Assembly (NCBI RefSeq): GCF_000239775.1
Contig: NZ_CAFI01000420.1
Coordinates: 1-64,000, forward strand
Source: Bradyrhizobium sp. ORS 375
GTDB lineage: Bacteria > Pseudomonadota > Alphaproteobacteria > Rhizobiales > Xanthobacteraceae
Direction: 5' to 3'
DNA: 64,000 bases
Shown here: piece by piece, positions 44,800 through 56,200 of the stretch
How the letters are laid out: the number at the start of each line of letters is the position of its first letter
How positions within the stretch are numbered: position 1 is the stretch's first letter
Program-made: the position numbers and the translations under genes
The notes under the pieces: generated by a model
What the model was told of the DNA's origin: nothing
Seen by the model: the letters and a program-made list of their open reading frames with translations, nothing else
The model's database searches: none

Positions 44800-47700
44800 A
44801 TGATCTCCTCCGTCTTCATCGATCGTCCGCGGCTCGCCATCGTCATCGCGCTCGTGATCAGCATTGCCGGCGCCCTCGCGCTGCTGCGCATTCCCGTCGC
44901 GCAATTCCCCGACATCGTGCCGCCGCAGGTGACGGTGTCCGGCAATTTCCCAGGCGCCTCGGCCTCCGTCGTGGAGGCGAGCGTCGGGCAGCCGCTGGAG
45001 GCGCAGATCGTGGGCGTCGACCAGATGCTCTACATGAAATCCACCAGCGGCAATGACGGCAGCTACAGCCTGACCGTATCCTTTGCGCTGGGCTCGGACG
45101 CGAACATCGACACCGTCAACGTCAACAACCGCGTCCAGACCGCGCTGTCCCAGCTGCCTTCGGAGGTCCAGGCACAGGGCCTCTCGGTGCAGAAGAAGTC
45201 GTCGTCGGTGCTGCAGTTCCTGGTGCTCTACAGCGCCAATGGCGAGCAGGATCCGCTGTTCATCACCAACTACGCCATCATCAACGTGCTCGATGCGATC
45301 GCGCGGACACCTGGCGTCGGGCAGGCCAACCTGTTCGCCCGCATGAACTATTCAATGCGCATCTGGTTCGACACGCAACGGCTGACCAGCCTCAATCTGG
45401 CGCCGAGCGACGTCGTCAATGCGATACGAAGCCAGAGCGTTCAGGCGCCGGTCGGACGCATCGGCAGCCGGCCGATCGGCCCCGATCAGCAGTTCCAATT
45501 CAACGTACAGACGCAAGGCCGGCTCGCGAGCGCCGAGCAGTTCGGCAACATCGTGCTGCGGGCCAATCCGGATGGTTCGGTGCTGCGCATCAGCGACGTC
45601 GCGCGGGTCGAGATCGGCGCACAGAACCTCGACACGGAAGCTCGCATCGACGGTCAGTCCGGCGTGCCGATTGGCATCTACCTCGCGCCAGGTGCCAACG
45701 CTGTGACGACCGCGAACGCCGTCGCGGCGACGCTGCAGCGGCTCTCGGAGCGTTTCCCATCGGGCCTGACCTACCGGGTCGTGCACGATTCCACGACCTT
45801 CGTCCGCGAGACGATCGGCGAGGTGCTGCGGACACTTGCCGAGGCTTTCGTCCTAGTCGTCATCGTCGTGTTCCTGTTTCTCGGCAATCTGCGCGCCACG
45901 ATCATTCCCGCCGTCGCGGTGCCCGTCAGCCTGATCGGTGCCTTCGCGGTGCTGCTGCTGGTCGGCTATTCCGCCAACACGGTGTCGCTGCTCGCGATGG
46001 TACTCGCCATCGGCATCGTGGTCGATGACGCCATCGTAGTCGTCGAGAATGTCGAGCGCGTGATGGAGAATGAGCCGGAGCTGTCACCAGCCGATGCCGC
46101 CAAAAAGGCGATGCGGCAGATCACGGCGCCTATCATTGCCATCACGCTCGTGCTGCTCTCGGTGTTTGTTCCGATTGCCTTCATTCCCGGCATTTCGGGC
46201 ACGCTTTTCCGCCAGTTCGCGGTGACCATCAGCGCAGCCATGGTGATCTCCGCGGTGAATGCGCTGACGCTGTCACCCGCGCTTTGCGCGGTGTTCCTGC
46301 GGCATACGGGCCCCCGGCGCGGGATCATGCAGCGTGTGCTGGCCGGGATCGACTGGACGCGGGACCGCTATGCCGGCGGCGTCCGGCGGCTGCTGCGGAT
46401 TTCGGTTCTCTCGGTCGTGCTGGTGATCGCCTGCGGGGCCGGCATCTTCGGCATGTCGCTGATCACGCCGACTGGCTTCCTGCCCGAGGAGGATCAGGGC
46501 GCCTTCTTCGTCATGGTACAGCTTCCGGACGGCGCATCGGTCTCGCGCACCAGCGAGGTGGCCGGACGCGTGGAGCAGGATCTGCGCAAGCTCGACGGCG
46601 TCGACCACGTGCTGTCGATCATAGGCTTCTCGCTGCTCGACGCAGGCGCCGAGCCGAACGCGGCCTTCATGGTGGTCCGGCTGAAGCCGTTTGCGGAGCG
46701 GACCAGCGTGGCGCAATCGGCGCAGGCGCTAATCGCCAAGGCCGCTGCAGCCGGCAGCCAAATTCAGCAGGCAAACGTCCTGCCCTTCAACCTGCCGCCA
46801 ATCATCGGCCTGTCGACCAGCGGCGGCTTCGAATATCAGCTTGAGGCGCTGGAAGGGCAGGACCCGACCGCCATGAACAGCGTGATGAACGGCCTGATCG
46901 CGGCGGCCAATCAAGAAGCGCGGTTGGCGCGGGTGTTCTCGACCTTCAGCGCCAGCAATCCGTCGATCTATCTCGACATCGACCGCGCCAAGGCGCAGGT
47001 GTTGGGCCTCAACCTGAGCGACGTCTTCACGACATTGCAGGCAACACTTGGCGGCATCTACGTCAACAATTTCAACCTGTATGGCCGCACCTGGCAGGTC
47101 AACGTCGAAGGCGAGGCCAAGGATCGGCGTGACATCCCGTCGCTCTGGCAGATCTACGTCCGCAACGCCCGTAATGAGATGGTGCCGCTCCGCTCCATCG
47201 CGAGCGCCAAGATGGTGCAGGGACCGCAGGTCATCACGCGTTACAACAACTACCGGTCGATCACCGTCAATGGCGGGCCGGCGCCCGGCGTCTCCTCGGG
47301 CGCGGCGATCGCGGCGATGCAGGAGATCTCCAACCGGACGCTGCCATCTGGTTATTCGTACGAATGGACCGGCACCGCCTATCAGGAACAGCAGGCGGCT
47401 GGGCAGACCGGCGTGATCATGGGATTGGCCGTATTGTTTGCCTATCTGTTCCTGGTGGCGCTGTATGAGAGCTGGATGATTCCAGTCCCAGTGCTGCTTT
47501 CGGTCACCGTCGGTGTCCTCGGCTCCTATGTGGCCGTTCGTCTCGCCGGACTCACTCTGGATCTCTACGCCCAGATCGGGCTCGTGGTGCTGATCGCGCT
47601 GGCCGCGAAGAACGGCATTCTCATCGTCGAGTTTGCCAAGGAACAGCGCGAGCAGGGCAAGGACGTCGTCGACGCCGCGGTGCTCGGCGCCCAGATGCGG

Positions 47701-47949
47701 TTTCGCGCCGTCATGATGACCTCGATCGCATTCATCCTCGGGCTCGTGCCGCTTGTCATTGCGACCGGCGCCGCGCAGATCAGCCGGCGGGCGGTGGGCA
47801 CGGCGGTGTTCGGCGGCATGCTCGCAGCCAGCACGATCGGAATCATGCTGATCCCGATGCTCTATGTCACGTTTCAGAGACTGCGCGAGCGCGGCAAGCG
47901 GGCCATGCTGGAGAGGTCGTCGACCGAACCATCGCCACCGGCTGGCTGA
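44800..47949 (+). CDS. RND efflux pump inner-membrane transporter (HAE1 family)
   Basis: A 1049-residue AcrB/MexB-type transporter, full length. It shows the N-terminal [19 protein letters not shown], the first large periplasmic loop, and the proton-relay aspartates in [20 protein letters not shown]. The second half has the same duplication ([18 protein letters not shown]). Twelve membrane segments fit. It would export hydrophobic compounds or drugs with proton-motive force. No regulator of the TetR or MarR type is adjacent; the divergent Crp-type gene is the only nearby regulator. A weak GGCTGG/CCAGCC hairpin overlaps its stop codon. Confidence 0.95.
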   Translation: MISSVFIDRPRLAIVIALVISIAGALALLRIPVAQFPDIVPPQVTVSGNFPGASASVVEASVGQPLEAQIVGVDQMLYMKSTSGNDGSYSLTVSFALGSDANIDTVNVNNRVQTALSQLPSEVQAQGLSVQKKSSSVLQFLVLYSANGEQDPLFITNYAIINVLDAIARTPGVGQANLFARMNYSMRIWFDTQRLTSLNLAPSDVVNAIRSQSVQAPVGRIGSRPIGPDQQFQFNVQTQGRLASAEQFGNIVLRANPDGSVLRISDVARVEIGAQNLDTEARIDGQSGVPIGIYLAPGANAVTTANAVAATLQRLSERFPSGLTYRVVHDSTTFVRETIGEVLRTLAEAFVLVVIVVFLFLGNLRATIIPAVAVPVSLIGAFAVLLLVGYSANTVSLLAMVLAIGIVVDDAIVVVENVERVMENEPELSPADAAKKAMRQITAPIIAITLVLLSVFVPIAFIPGISGTLFRQFAVTISAAMVISAVNALTLSPALCAVFLRHTGPRRGIMQRVLAGIDWTRDRYAGGVRRLLRISVLSVVLVIACGAGIFGMSLITPTGFLPEEDQGAFFVMVQLPDGASVSRTSEVAGRVEQDLRKLDGVDHVLSIIGFSLLDAGAEPNAAFMVVRLKPFAERTSVAQSAQALIAKAAAAGSQIQQANVLPFNLPPIIGLSTSGGFEYQLEALEGQDPTAMNSVMNGLIAAANQEARLARVFSTFSASNPSIYLDIDRAKAQVLGLNLSDVFTTLQATLGGIYVNNFNLYGRTWQVNVEGEAKDRRDIPSLWQIYVRNARNEMVPLRSIASAKMVQGPQVITRYNNYRSITVNGGPAPGVSSGAAIAAMQEISNRTLPSGYSYEWTGTAYQEQQAAGQTGVIMGLAVLFAYLFLVALYESWMIPVPVLLSVTVGVLGSYVAVRLAGLTLDLYAQIGLVVLIALAAKNGILIVEFAKEQREQGKDVVDAAVLGAQMRFRAVMMTSIAFILGLVPLVIATGAAQISRRAVGTAVFGGMLAASTIGIMLIPMLYVTFQRLRERGKRAMLERSSTEPSPPAG

Positions 47950-48043
47950 GACCAGCCCTCATAGTCGCGTTACCTCGTATCGCTGAGCAGGGACAGTGAC
48001 TGGACCGGAAGCGGTTCAGTCGTCGAAAGAGGTGACCGAGCGT

Positions 48044-48704
48044 CTACGCCCGTGCGTCTTGATGTTGTTCGGCGTATCCGTCGGGATTGAGCGACTGCCA
48101 GCGCCAATGACGGCGCACATGGTGGCTAACGAACGCTTGGCTGACCATCCAAGGGACGATTGAGCCGCATCAGTTGCCGCATCGTAGCTGTCGAGATCGC
48201 CCGGACGGCGCTCGACGAACTTGAAGGGAAGCGGCTTGCCACTCGCTAGCTCGAACGCGCGGATGACGTCGAGAACGCTATGACCAAGGCCGGTGCCGAG
48301 ATTGAGCGCGGCGCATCCGGGTTGGTCCAGCCGGTCCAGGGCGGCGACATGGCCTTCCGCCAGATCCATGACGTGGACGTAGTCGCGGATTCCCGTACCA
48401 TCAGGCGTGTCGTAGTCATTGCCGAACACTTTGAGATGATCCCGACACCCGATCGCAACCTGGGCGACGAAAGGCAGCAGATTGTTAGGCACGCCGAGCG
48501 GATCCTCGCCGATCAGCCCGCTGTCATGGGCGCCGACGGGGTTAAAATAGCGGAGGAGAGCGGCGCTCCATGATGGATCGCTTGCGCATTGGTCGCGCAG
48601 CATATCCTCTATGACAAGCTTGGTGCGTCCGTACGGGTTCACGGGCGCAAGCGGGTGATCCTCCGTATAGGGCAGGAATTGCGGCTCGCCGTATACGGTC
48701 GCTC
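48044..48704 (-). pseudogene. galE: Truncated, frameshifted UDP-glucose 4-epimerase (galE remnant)
   Basis: The conserved part starts abruptly at [20 protein letters not shown] near 48704, missing about the first 120 residues including the NAD-binding loop. The catalytic YGRTKL and following NPVGAHDSG and RDYVHVMDLA are present. Near 48110 the frame breaks; the other frame gives HWRWQSLNPDGYAEQ with a stop at 48046-48044, the normal C-terminus of GalE. It therefore has both a 5' truncation and a frameshift and cannot be functional. It abuts a nuoD fragment in the opposite direction. Confidence 0.86.
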
Positions 48705-49033
48705 CCGTCCTGATCCAGGACAACAAGGTCGCCCCGCCGCGCCGAGGCGAGATGAAGCGCTCAATGGAGGCCCTGATCCATCACTTCAAGCTGTACACCG
48801 AAGGCTTCCATGTCCCGCCCGGCGAAATCTATGTCGCGGTGGAGGCCCCGAAAGGTGAGTTCGGCGTCTTCCTCGTATCCGATGGCAGCAACAAACCCTA
48901 TCGGTGCAAGATCCGCTCCCCCGGCTTTGCCCATCTGCAGGCGATGGACATGCTGTGCCGCGGCCACTTGCTCGCCGACGTATCGGCCATTCTTGGCTCA
49001 CTGGATATCGTGTTCGGCGAAGTCGACCGTTAG
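48705..49033 (+). pseudogene. nuoD: C-terminal fragment of NADH dehydrogenase subunit D (nuoD remnant)
   Basis: About 108 codons matching the C-terminus of Nuo[19 protein letters not shown], then [40 protein letters not shown] and the terminal [12 protein letters not shown] with the stop at 49033. The 5' three-quarters is missing; the reading frame starts at the junction with galE. An intact nuoD should exist elsewhere because the complex is essential. The frame is intact but lacks the quinone-binding N-terminal region, so it is a nonfunctional copy. Confidence 0.9.
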
Positions 49034-49145
49034 GGTTTTTGTCCAATGTGTCGACCCCGCCGGCGTATAAATCGAGCGAACGACAGATCGGGCGACCCTA
49101 GGCACGGGCAGTCACCTCAGATGGCAATAGCAAGCGAATGTCGGA

Positions 49146-49177
49146 ATCGGTGGTTGCGCCTCCCCGCAACCACCGAT
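49146..49177 (-). terminator. Strong hairpin downstream of the integrase
   Basis: ATCGGTGGTTGC and GCAACCACCGAT form a perfect 12-bp stem around 8 bases, 53 bases after the integrase stop on the minus strand. No T-run follows, so termination is only a suggestion; it could also mark the element end. Confidence 0.5.
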
Positions 49178-49229
49178 GAGTAAGTCCTGTGTGACAACGG
49201 CTCGGTCGCTTGCCTCCGCGACATTGAGT

Positions 49230-50519
49230 TTACGGATCGATGCCGGAAGAAGCCTCTCGTGCCGGACCCTCTCTATTTGCGTCGACTGCTTCAATATCTC
49301 GAACGACTCGGTCTACATGGCTTGCCCAAGCGGTGAGCGCGGCGCGCATTTCTGCTTCGTATCGGGCATGATTGTAAACGCCGGCTACTCCTGCCCGATG
49401 ACCGCTAACGTGGTTGAGCACCGCCTCGATGATATGCGGCAGCACTCCCAGCCGATCAGCCATTACTGTCGCGGCGGTACGTCGAAGATCGTGCAGCCAC
49501 CATTCAGGTAGGGGAGCGATTGTTTCCCCGGCTCCGTCCCTATCTTTACGCTTGGCGAGCAGCCGCTCATCGAGCGCGGCCTTGGATTTCGACCACCCGG
49601 AGAAGCCGCGCGGCTGATCGCCCTTCCGTCGCGGCCCGTCGCCGAAAATATGCTCTCGGCCGATTGAGAGCGCGGGAAGCAGCGTCATGGCTGCTTCCGT
49701 CAACGGAAGCGGGTGCTCGCGATGGTTCTTCGTTCGAGAGCCGGGGATCGTCCAGAGACACCTTGAGCAGTCGATTTCGGCCCAACGCATTCCGCCGACT
49801 TCGTCCCTGCGCTGGCCAGTCAGGATGAGCAGCTTGACGATGCGTCCGTAGTCGTCGTCCTCAAGGCCGGTCCAGATCTCCGCCAGTTCCGCATCGGTCA
49901 GGACCCGCTCCCTCGATCTCGGAGCGGCCGGGCGGTTGGTCCCGAGCACCGGGTTCGCCGGTATCTCAAGGCCCTCTCGAATGGCCCAGTTGAACATGGC
50001 TGACAAAGCCGAGCGTGCGCGTGCTGCCGTGACCGCTCCATTTTTAGTCGCGATATCGCCGACGCGAGCGGCAACATGTCGACGGCTGATTTGCGACATC
50101 GGGATCGGGTGGAGCGGCTTCCACACGCCGAGCAGATAGCGTTCAATCTCCGAGTACGTCCGGGGGCGCTGCTTTTGCTTGGCTGTCTTCAGGTACTCGC
50201 CAGCAACCTTTCGGAACGTGTCGGCCGTCCGCAACGTCAAAAGTTCCCGTTCGGCAGCCGGATCCTTTCCCTGAGCAACCAGCCCGAGCAGGCGCTTCGC
50301 TTCCTTCCGCGCCTTCTCAGGCGTCCAGGGGGATCCGTGGGGACCAATGGTAAAGAAGCGCTGTCGACCGGATGCGCGAAACTTCAAAATATAGACTGGC
50401 GTACCGCGCTGACGCCGCACGCCAAATCCTCGCACAGCCTCCTTGTGATCCGCATCCCAAATCGCTTCACCGGGACCGAGCGATTGCACCGTTCGGACCG
50501 TAATACCCAAATTCGCCAT
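49230..50519 (-). CDS. Tyrosine-type site-specific integrase
   Basis: A 429-residue integrase of the P4/phage type, intact. An N-terminal DUF4102-like arm-binding part (FGVRRQRGTPVYILKFRASG) is followed by a core-binding domain and the catalytic domain. The residues fit the R-K-H-R-H-Y set: arginine in TGQRRDEVGG, histidine/arginine in LHDLRRTAATVM, and tyrosine in GVAGVYNHARY. It is transcribed away from a tRNA 3'-half 150 bases upstream, the typical arrangement at an attachment site. No excisionase or other element genes are recognisable next to it, only two truncated housekeeping genes, so the element is probably a remnant. Confidence 0.94.
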   Translation of the reverse strand: MANLGITVRTVQSLGPGEAIWDADHKEAVRGFGVRRQRGTPVYILKFRASGRQRFFTIGPHGSPWTPEKARKEAKRLLGLVAQGKDPAAERELLTLRTADTFRKVAGEYLKTAKQKQRPRTYSEIERYLLGVWKPLHPIPMSQISRRHVAARVGDIATKNGAVTAARARSALSAMFNWAIREGLEIPANPVLGTNRPAAPRSRERVLTDAELAEIWTGLEDDDYGRIVKLLILTGQRRDEVGGMRWAEIDCSRCLWTIPGSRTKNHREHPLPLTEAAMTLLPALSIGREHIFGDGPRRKGDQPRGFSGWSKSKAALDERLLAKRKDRDGAGETIAPLPEWWLHDLRRTAATVMADRLGVLPHIIEAVLNHVSGHRAGVAGVYNHARYEAEMRAALTAWASHVDRVVRDIEAVDANREGPAREASSGIDP

Positions 50520-50874
50520 CGCTTACCTTGGTTGCTAGCTACCACGTAGCAACCACCGTAGCGGAAATTGGAGCGTAGGTATGGCGGGCCTCGGCGGTGT
50601 GATGCATTGAAATAATTGAGAGTTTCGTCGTTTCGGATACTCTGTCGTAGGCTCGGCGGGACGAAAAATCTGTCTGTGGAACAGGAGGTCGGTGGTTCGA
50701 GCCCACCCAACTGTACCAATTAAATCGAGATCTTAGCCGGAGCTCATCGCTTGGTCGCCTGCAAATCTGCGGGGGATCGAGGCTGCCGGCGACCACATTG
50801 GTCGCAACGGGCAGCCGCCCGGATGCCGCTGCACGACGCGCCTGTCGCGCCTCTCGGCGGATCATGGTCGGGGG
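50520..50874. other. Intergenic region holding the tRNA remnant
   Basis: This 355-base gap lies between the integrase start and the DUF4399 gene's stop. It contains the tRNA-like 3'-half at 50669-50718. A 108-residue frame on minus includes WVGSNHRPPVPQT, the well-known antisense translation of tRNA T arms, and should not be annotated as a protein. Confidence 0.65.
50669..50718 (+). repeat. tRNA 3'-half, probable integrase attachment site
   Basis: The sequence folds into an anticodon arm (TCTGT/ACAGG with loop CTGTGGA) and a T arm (GGTGG/CCACC around TTCGAGC), then acceptor CAACTGT, discriminator A and CCA at 50716-50718. The anticodon position reads GTG (histidine), but the expected ACAGTTG 5' acceptor strand is absent upstream, so it is not a whole tRNA gene. 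Integration into tRNA 3' ends leaves such a fragment as the right or left attachment site. Confidence 0.62.
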
Positions 50875-51540
50875 TCACTTCGGAGCAGAAAACAGGCCCT
50901 TGAGGAAATCGACGGCTCCCGCCGACTTCGACGGGTCGGCTGGCGTGGCCTCGGCCGTCGATGTCTCGACCGGACGCGCCTGGCGCTCGTGAGCATGCCG
51001 CGTCCGCCGATGAGTCCGCTCGGCAGTCCGGCCGTGTCGCTGCGAGCCTTCGGTGATGGTGATCGTGATCTTCTTCGACATCAGCGGCGGATCGAAGTTG
51101 AAATGCATGCCGTCGCCCATCAAGAGCTGCAGGGTGTGCTTGCCCGGAGGAAGCTCGATCAGGGCCTCAGTCTCGCCCCCGCCATAGTGGAGATGCTTCC
51201 TGTCCTGCGGAATCGGCTCACCCGGGCTGATCGGTTCGTTGGAGTCGATCAGGAGATGATGATGGCCGGTATTGGAGAAGCTGTCTCCGGCGTGTGTCAC
51301 GCCCATGTTCCGCAATCCGAAGCGGCACCAGAACGGGCTCTTCACGGTGGCGCCGTCCTCGGGCGAGATGAAGTAGAGATAGGCATCCTTGGGAGCCGTC
51401 CTCGCCTGCGCCGACGCGTGGGCCGGCAGCAGCATCATCGCAGCGACGAAGGCGAGCGCCGTGACCGATGCATGATGCGATCTTCGCGTCGATGGCGGAT
51501 CGGCTAGCGGCGCGTCCAGCGCAGAGCTCTCACTCCTCAT
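50875..51540 (-). CDS. Periplasmic DUF4399 protein
   Basis: A 221-residue exported protein. The start at ATG 51540 lies right after GGGGAG (short spacing); a GTG five codons upstream is also possible. The hydrophobic segment ALAFVAAMMLLPAHASA is a signal peptide after a long polar N-region. The DUF4399 domain reads YFISPEDGATVKSPFWCRFG, GVTHAG and NTGHHHLLID, which resembles copper-binding or adhesion-type small domains, but function is unknown. Residues about 160-221 are basic and histidine/arginine-rich, then acidic, and unconserved. It lies 166 bases downstream of the SUMF1 gene. Confidence 0.82.
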   Translation of the reverse strand: MRSESSALDAPLADPPSTRRSHHASVTALAFVAAMMLLPAHASAQARTAPKDAYLYFISPEDGATVKSPFWCRFGLRNMGVTHAGDSFSNTGHHHLLIDSNEPISPGEPIPQDRKHLHYGGGETEALIELPPGKHTLQLLMGDGMHFNFDPPLMSKKITITITEGSQRHGRTAERTHRRTRHAHERQARPVETSTAEATPADPSKSAGAVDFLKGLFSAPK

Positions 51541-51721
51541 AACTCCCCAACTCACAAATGCAGACTATGATGGCAAATATCGAACGATCGAGCCGATCGA
51601 TACAGCGATCGTAGCAAGGCAAAATTGAGGTTCCGCGGGTCTCCTCGCGCGATTCCCGATCAGAATCAAACTAAACTCGCACGGCAGGAGGTGATGCTTC
51701 GGAGCTTGCCGAACGTCCGCG

Positions 51722-53191
51722 TCACAGCGAAAGGGCGATGCGGAAGCCGTGGGTCGGATACCTCACCCGCCCGTCATAGCGGTCGCGGCTACCGCTGCGC
51801 GCGTAGCTCGCATCCTTCTTCCACGAGCCCGAGCGGATGACGTGGATGAAGCTCTGCTCCTCGAGCCAGGCCGAGCCGTCGGATGGCGCCCCCTGATACG
51901 ATTTGTGCCAGTTGTCGGCGACCCACTGGTCGACGCCGCCGCCCATGTCATAGAGCCCGAAGGGATTGGCCGGAAAGCTTCCGATCTTCATCAGCTGTGC
52001 TGGCGCGTCGGCCTCGCCACATCGGCTGCAGTTGGCCATGCCGGGGCGCATCTGATCGCCCCACCAGAACTTGGTGCTCGCCCCGCCGCGCGCGGCATAC
52101 TCCCATTCGGCCTCGGTGGGGAGCCGGAATGGTTTTCCCACCGTTCGCGACAGCCACGCCAGATAGTCCCGGGCATCGTCGTAGTTGACGTTGGTGACCG
52201 GGTTGTCATCCGGGCCGCTCGTTACGTCGGCGCACGCCTTGTCGGCAACGCATTCCTTCCACTCGCCAATGGTGACCGGGTATTTGCCGAGGGCGAACGG
52301 CTTGATCGTGACGCGGTGAAGCGGAAGCTCTGCGCTTTCGGTGCCACCCATGGTGAACGTGCCGCCGGGAATCATCACGATGTCGGGCAGGCGAACTTTG
52401 GTTGTCTCCGGACTCTGCGTCGGCGCTGCGGGCATCGCATCGGCAGCAGGAGGCACGCTCTGTTCTTGCGGCGGAGGCGCCTCGTTGATGGCGGTTTCCG
52501 AGACCGCATCTGCCGCGGCCCCTGGAGCGGGCGCGGCGGAGACGGACTGCACGGTGACCATGCGGAAGGACGGTTCGGCTTGAGGAGGATCAGCTAACGC
52601 ACGGGACGCCTCGGTCGTTTGCGGCTGCGATGGTGGAGCGGGAGCAGGTTCTCGCGCGACGAAGAACCAGAGGCCGGCCGCCGCGAGCAGCAATGCGCCG
52701 AGGCCGGCGCCGGCGCGGGCCCAAACGCGCGGACCACGCTCTGCCGCTGCCGCCGCCTTGCGAAGACGGCGGGCCAGCTTGTCGAAGCCGTGGGCTTGCC
52801 AGATCTCGGCGCGTCTGCGCGCCTCATCCGTGTCGTACTGAGCGATCGAGACGCCCGGAATGCTGCAGACGACCCGCCCAGTCCCGCCGTTGGCAGGCGT
52901 GCTCGCCTCGACTTCCGCAGCATCGCAAACAGCCGCGAGCGACTGTTTCAACGAACCGCACATCATCAGGAGCAGGTTGCCGTCCTCCTTGCTTCGGCGC
53001 TCTTGAATCTCCGGACACAAGGCCTGCTCAGCGACGTGATGAAAGCTCGGGGCGCGCAGCGCGTTCAAGCCGACGCGCACGACGCGCCCGCACCGCTCGC
53101 AAGGCACGGGATAGGTGACGGTGGTCAACGCGCCTTCGTCCGCCTCAGGCGGCTGAGGTTGCGAGGATTTGAGGACGTCGAGGCCGGTCAT
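51722..53191 (-). CDS. SUMF1-fold (formylglycine-generating-enzyme-like) membrane protein
   Basis: A 489-residue protein if it starts at ATG 53191; the frame is open for 42 codons upstream, overlapping the previous gene. An N-terminal part (residues 1-110) contains the cysteine pair CERCGRV and another block with CGSLKQ. A membrane segment (GLGALLLAAAGLWFFVA) follows near residue 150, then a proline/alanine linker. The C-terminal about 220 residues are a SUMF1/FGE domain: MIPGGTFTMGG, LPTEAEWEYAARGG and FGLYDMGGGVDQW, ending RSGSWKKDASYARS. The catalytic cysteines of true FGE at the GGSW region are absent, so sulfatase activation is unlikely; a structural or binding role is inferred. It follows the pseudo-helicase gene. 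Confidence 0.8.
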   Translation of the reverse strand: MTGLDVLKSSQPQPPEADEGALTTVTYPVPCERCGRVVRVGLNALRAPSFHHVAEQALCPEIQERRSKEDGNLLLMMCGSLKQSLAAVCDAAEVEASTPANGGTGRVVCSIPGVSIAQYDTDEARRRAEIWQAHGFDKLARRLRKAAAAAERGPRVWARAGAGLGALLLAAAGLWFFVAREPAPAPPSQPQTTEASRALADPPQAEPSFRMVTVQSVSAAPAPGAAADAVSETAINEAPPPQEQSVPPAADAMPAAPTQSPETTKVRLPDIVMIPGGTFTMGGTESAELPLHRVTIKPFALGKYPVTIGEWKECVADKACADVTSGPDDNPVTNVNYDDARDYLAWLSRTVGKPFRLPTEAEWEYAARGGASTKFWWGDQMRPGMANCSRCGEADAPAQLMKIGSFPANPFGLYDMGGGVDQWVADNWHKSYQGAPSDGSAWLEEQSFIHVIRSGSWKKDASYARSGSRDRYDGRVRYPTHGFRIALSL

Positions 53192-53228
53192 CGTGGGTGA
53201 GCCACCCTGCGTCGGCCGCGCCGGCGCA

Positions 53229-56200
53229 TCATTGTCCCCAGGCAGTAAACGCATCCGCGAATGCGCGCTCACCGTCCGCTCCTTTCTCGATCGCCAGCAC
53301 GGCCCGGCTGCCGCCATTGTATACGATCGGAATATCGATCCATTCCTTGCCTTTCAGCAGCAGAACGTTGCGCGTCTTGTCGACCTCGTTGGCCGACAGC
53401 GCAATCATGAAGAACTCGGGCGTGACCTTGGCCGTCAAGGTGGACAAGGCGGAGCCGCGGCCTGCTTCCCTGGCCTTCATGCTGACGCCCTTCAACGTAT
53501 CGACGCCGGCGTGGCCCGGATCGTCCGGCCAGTTGAACTTGACCTCGAGGATGTGGCTTGCCGGCATGTCGGCTTCCTTGTTCGGCCGCAGTGACAACGT
53601 CGCCTTCATCTGCTTGTCGATCTCGACATCGCCTTTGATCGAGGCCGGCACGCTGCCCGCGGCACGCTCGACACGCCAGGTCACTTTGCCGAGATAGCGC
53701 TTGCCGAGCGGATCCTGCGGATCCTCCTGATACAGCACGGCATGCGATATGATCGGCTCGACCGCGCTGCCGGTCGTGGCGCTGGCGCCGTCGCGGGCAG
53801 CCGTGCTCTTGGCGTCCGGCGTCATTCGCTCGGCTGTGACCTTGCGCGGCTCGGTGCCGGCCGGCAGCGCCGCTGCGGGCGAGGCGGCATTCCATGAGAC
53901 CGCGACCTGGCTCGTCACGGTCTGCCAGGCAGTCGCGAGCCGGCCGGCGGCTGGTTGCCAGTAGATCGAGGCGCCAACCATCGCCACTGTCACGACCGCG
54001 GCTGCCGCCATGATACGCCGCCGCAGCGCGCGGCGCGGCAGGGCCGCGTGCTCGAGCGCCGGATCTCGGCGTGCCGACAGCGGCGGATGCTCGATCACCG
54101 CGGCATCGCGTCCGCGCTCGACCGTGGCGCTCGTCGTCGACTCCGGCGTTTCAGGCTCCTTCGCGGGCGTGCCGACGAAGGCTTTTGCAGCGTCGTCCGA
54201 CGCCAATGTCGTTTGGGTGCCGGGCTGCCTCTCCGCATCCGCCATCGCGGCATCTTGATCTATCCACGGCGGCAGCGACGGCGCGGACGTCTCAAACGAT
54301 GAGACCGTGGCGTCGTCGGCTGCACCGTCGTAGGCCGTCCGGCGCGCCGCATGTGCTTGGCTCGTCGCCATGTCGCTCTCAGCACGGCTACGCAACCAGT
54401 CGGGGGCCGGGCGCTGCATCAGCGTGGTCGATGGGGCGCGCTGCTCCTGTCGGGCGAGCGACAGGTTTTCCGCCACCGTGGCGATCTCGTCCTCCAGCGA
54501 ATAGGCCGGCCGCGATGGCCGGGTCGGGAGGGCACTCGTCGAGCCGCTTGATGCTGCAGCATCGGCGCCGACGACCGGCGCCTGCGGTCGTACGATCGGC
54601 AGCGGTGAGCTGGCCATTGGCAGCGCGACCGGCTCGTCACGGCGGGCATGCTCTCGAAGCCGAATCATCCGGTCGGGAAACAGCAGCTCGAGAAGATCGC
54701 AAAGCACCGCCTTTGGTGGCATGAGCTGGCGGATGAAGGCCGGAACGCCGCCGAGACCGGTCGGCCCGCCGCTTCCCGTCGCGCCATGTAATTCAGAAAT
54801 GCGTTGGCCTTGCCCGATCATCTCCTTGGCCGGGTGGTCCTCGCCCATGGCGAGAACCTTACGTCCTCGGAGCAAGACGGTGAGCTCGCGCAGGTCAGAT
54901 TGCGAGGCGTGATCGATGACGACGAGATCGAATGCGCCCAGTCGCGCCGGCAGTTGCTCGGCGACGCGCCAAGTCGGCATCAGCTGACAGGGAATGCCTT
55001 CGTGGCAGCTTTCGAGAGCCTCCCGCGCGACCTGACGCAGCCGGAACGCGCTGGGGCCGGAGCAGGTCGCGGCCATCTTTCGCCATGTCGTCATGAACCT
55101 GGTGAACGCCTGTCGCACCGCGCTGCCGGCGCTCTGGGCCAATGCGAGATGCATCCGCGCCACCACGACCTGCTCGAACAGCCGCCGTAGCCTGGTTTCC
55201 AATGTCACGCGCTGGTCGGATAGATCCTGAAGCAGCCGCTGCTGCCCGAGACCTTCGGTCTGATGCATCAGCACCGCCCAATTCCAAGCCATCATCCAAT
55301 CTGCCAGCAGCACCTGATCCTCACCGTCGGCAACTGCCGGTTCGGTCTTGAGACGTCGGGCGAATGCAGGCGCTCCGGCCTCGGTCATGGCCTCATGGAG
55401 CTCGTTGATCAGTTCGATGTCGTGGCGACGCTCGTGCAGGCCGTGCAGCCAGGTGCGAATGGCATTCCAACGGATCGCGAGGTCGTCTGCGTCGACCTCA
55501 TCGCGGCCGATCTGCGACAGTACCTCCGCCCGAACCCGCGCCGCGATCGCACCGCAGCCCTCAAACAGCTCGTCCAGTCTGATGAGCTCGTTGCGCTGCT
55601 TGCCGATGCGGACGGCTGTGCTCCTGATGGCGGATGCAAGCGCTGTCAATCGCTGACCGTCGTACAGCAAGCCGGCAATCTCCGCTTCCAGTAGCGGCAG
55701 CTTCGAAGCGGTGGCCAGAATATTGCGCCTGGCCAGAGTCGCCGCCACGAGCGCGACTTCGACGCTCCTGACGAGGCGCTCGTGGCCGGTGAGCGAGTGG
55801 GAGGGGTTCGGCTCCGGCGTGGGCGCGCCGAGTTCTGCTGCCAGGGACCGCCACCGGACGTCGAGCGAATGCAGGTGACGGCGCCACGTGAGATGGTCGC
55901 GCACATGCGCCCAGTCGGCCGCGCTCTTCGGCGCGAAGCCCGCCACCCTGATCGTATCCAGAGTCTGCTTCAAAGCGCGCCCGGAGAGCGAGAACGCCGC
56001 AAACGGTCGTTCGCCCGCGGCCAGCCGCTCGACCGTTCTCAGCAGCTCCTCGCTGACGAACGCGTCCGCGGGCATTTCCACCGGTCTAACGAGAAAGCCG
56101 GCCCGTAGCGACAGCAAGGACGATGCATCGCGGGCATAATCGATCAGGATGTTGCCGTCGATGGAGGTCTCGCTTGACGTCGAGCCGACCGGCGACAACG

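Noticed and set aside
50539-50865. A 108-residue minus-strand frame containing WVGSNHRPPVPQT
   Set aside because: This is the typical spurious antisense translation of a tRNA T arm; the tRNA remnant at 50669-50718 explains it.
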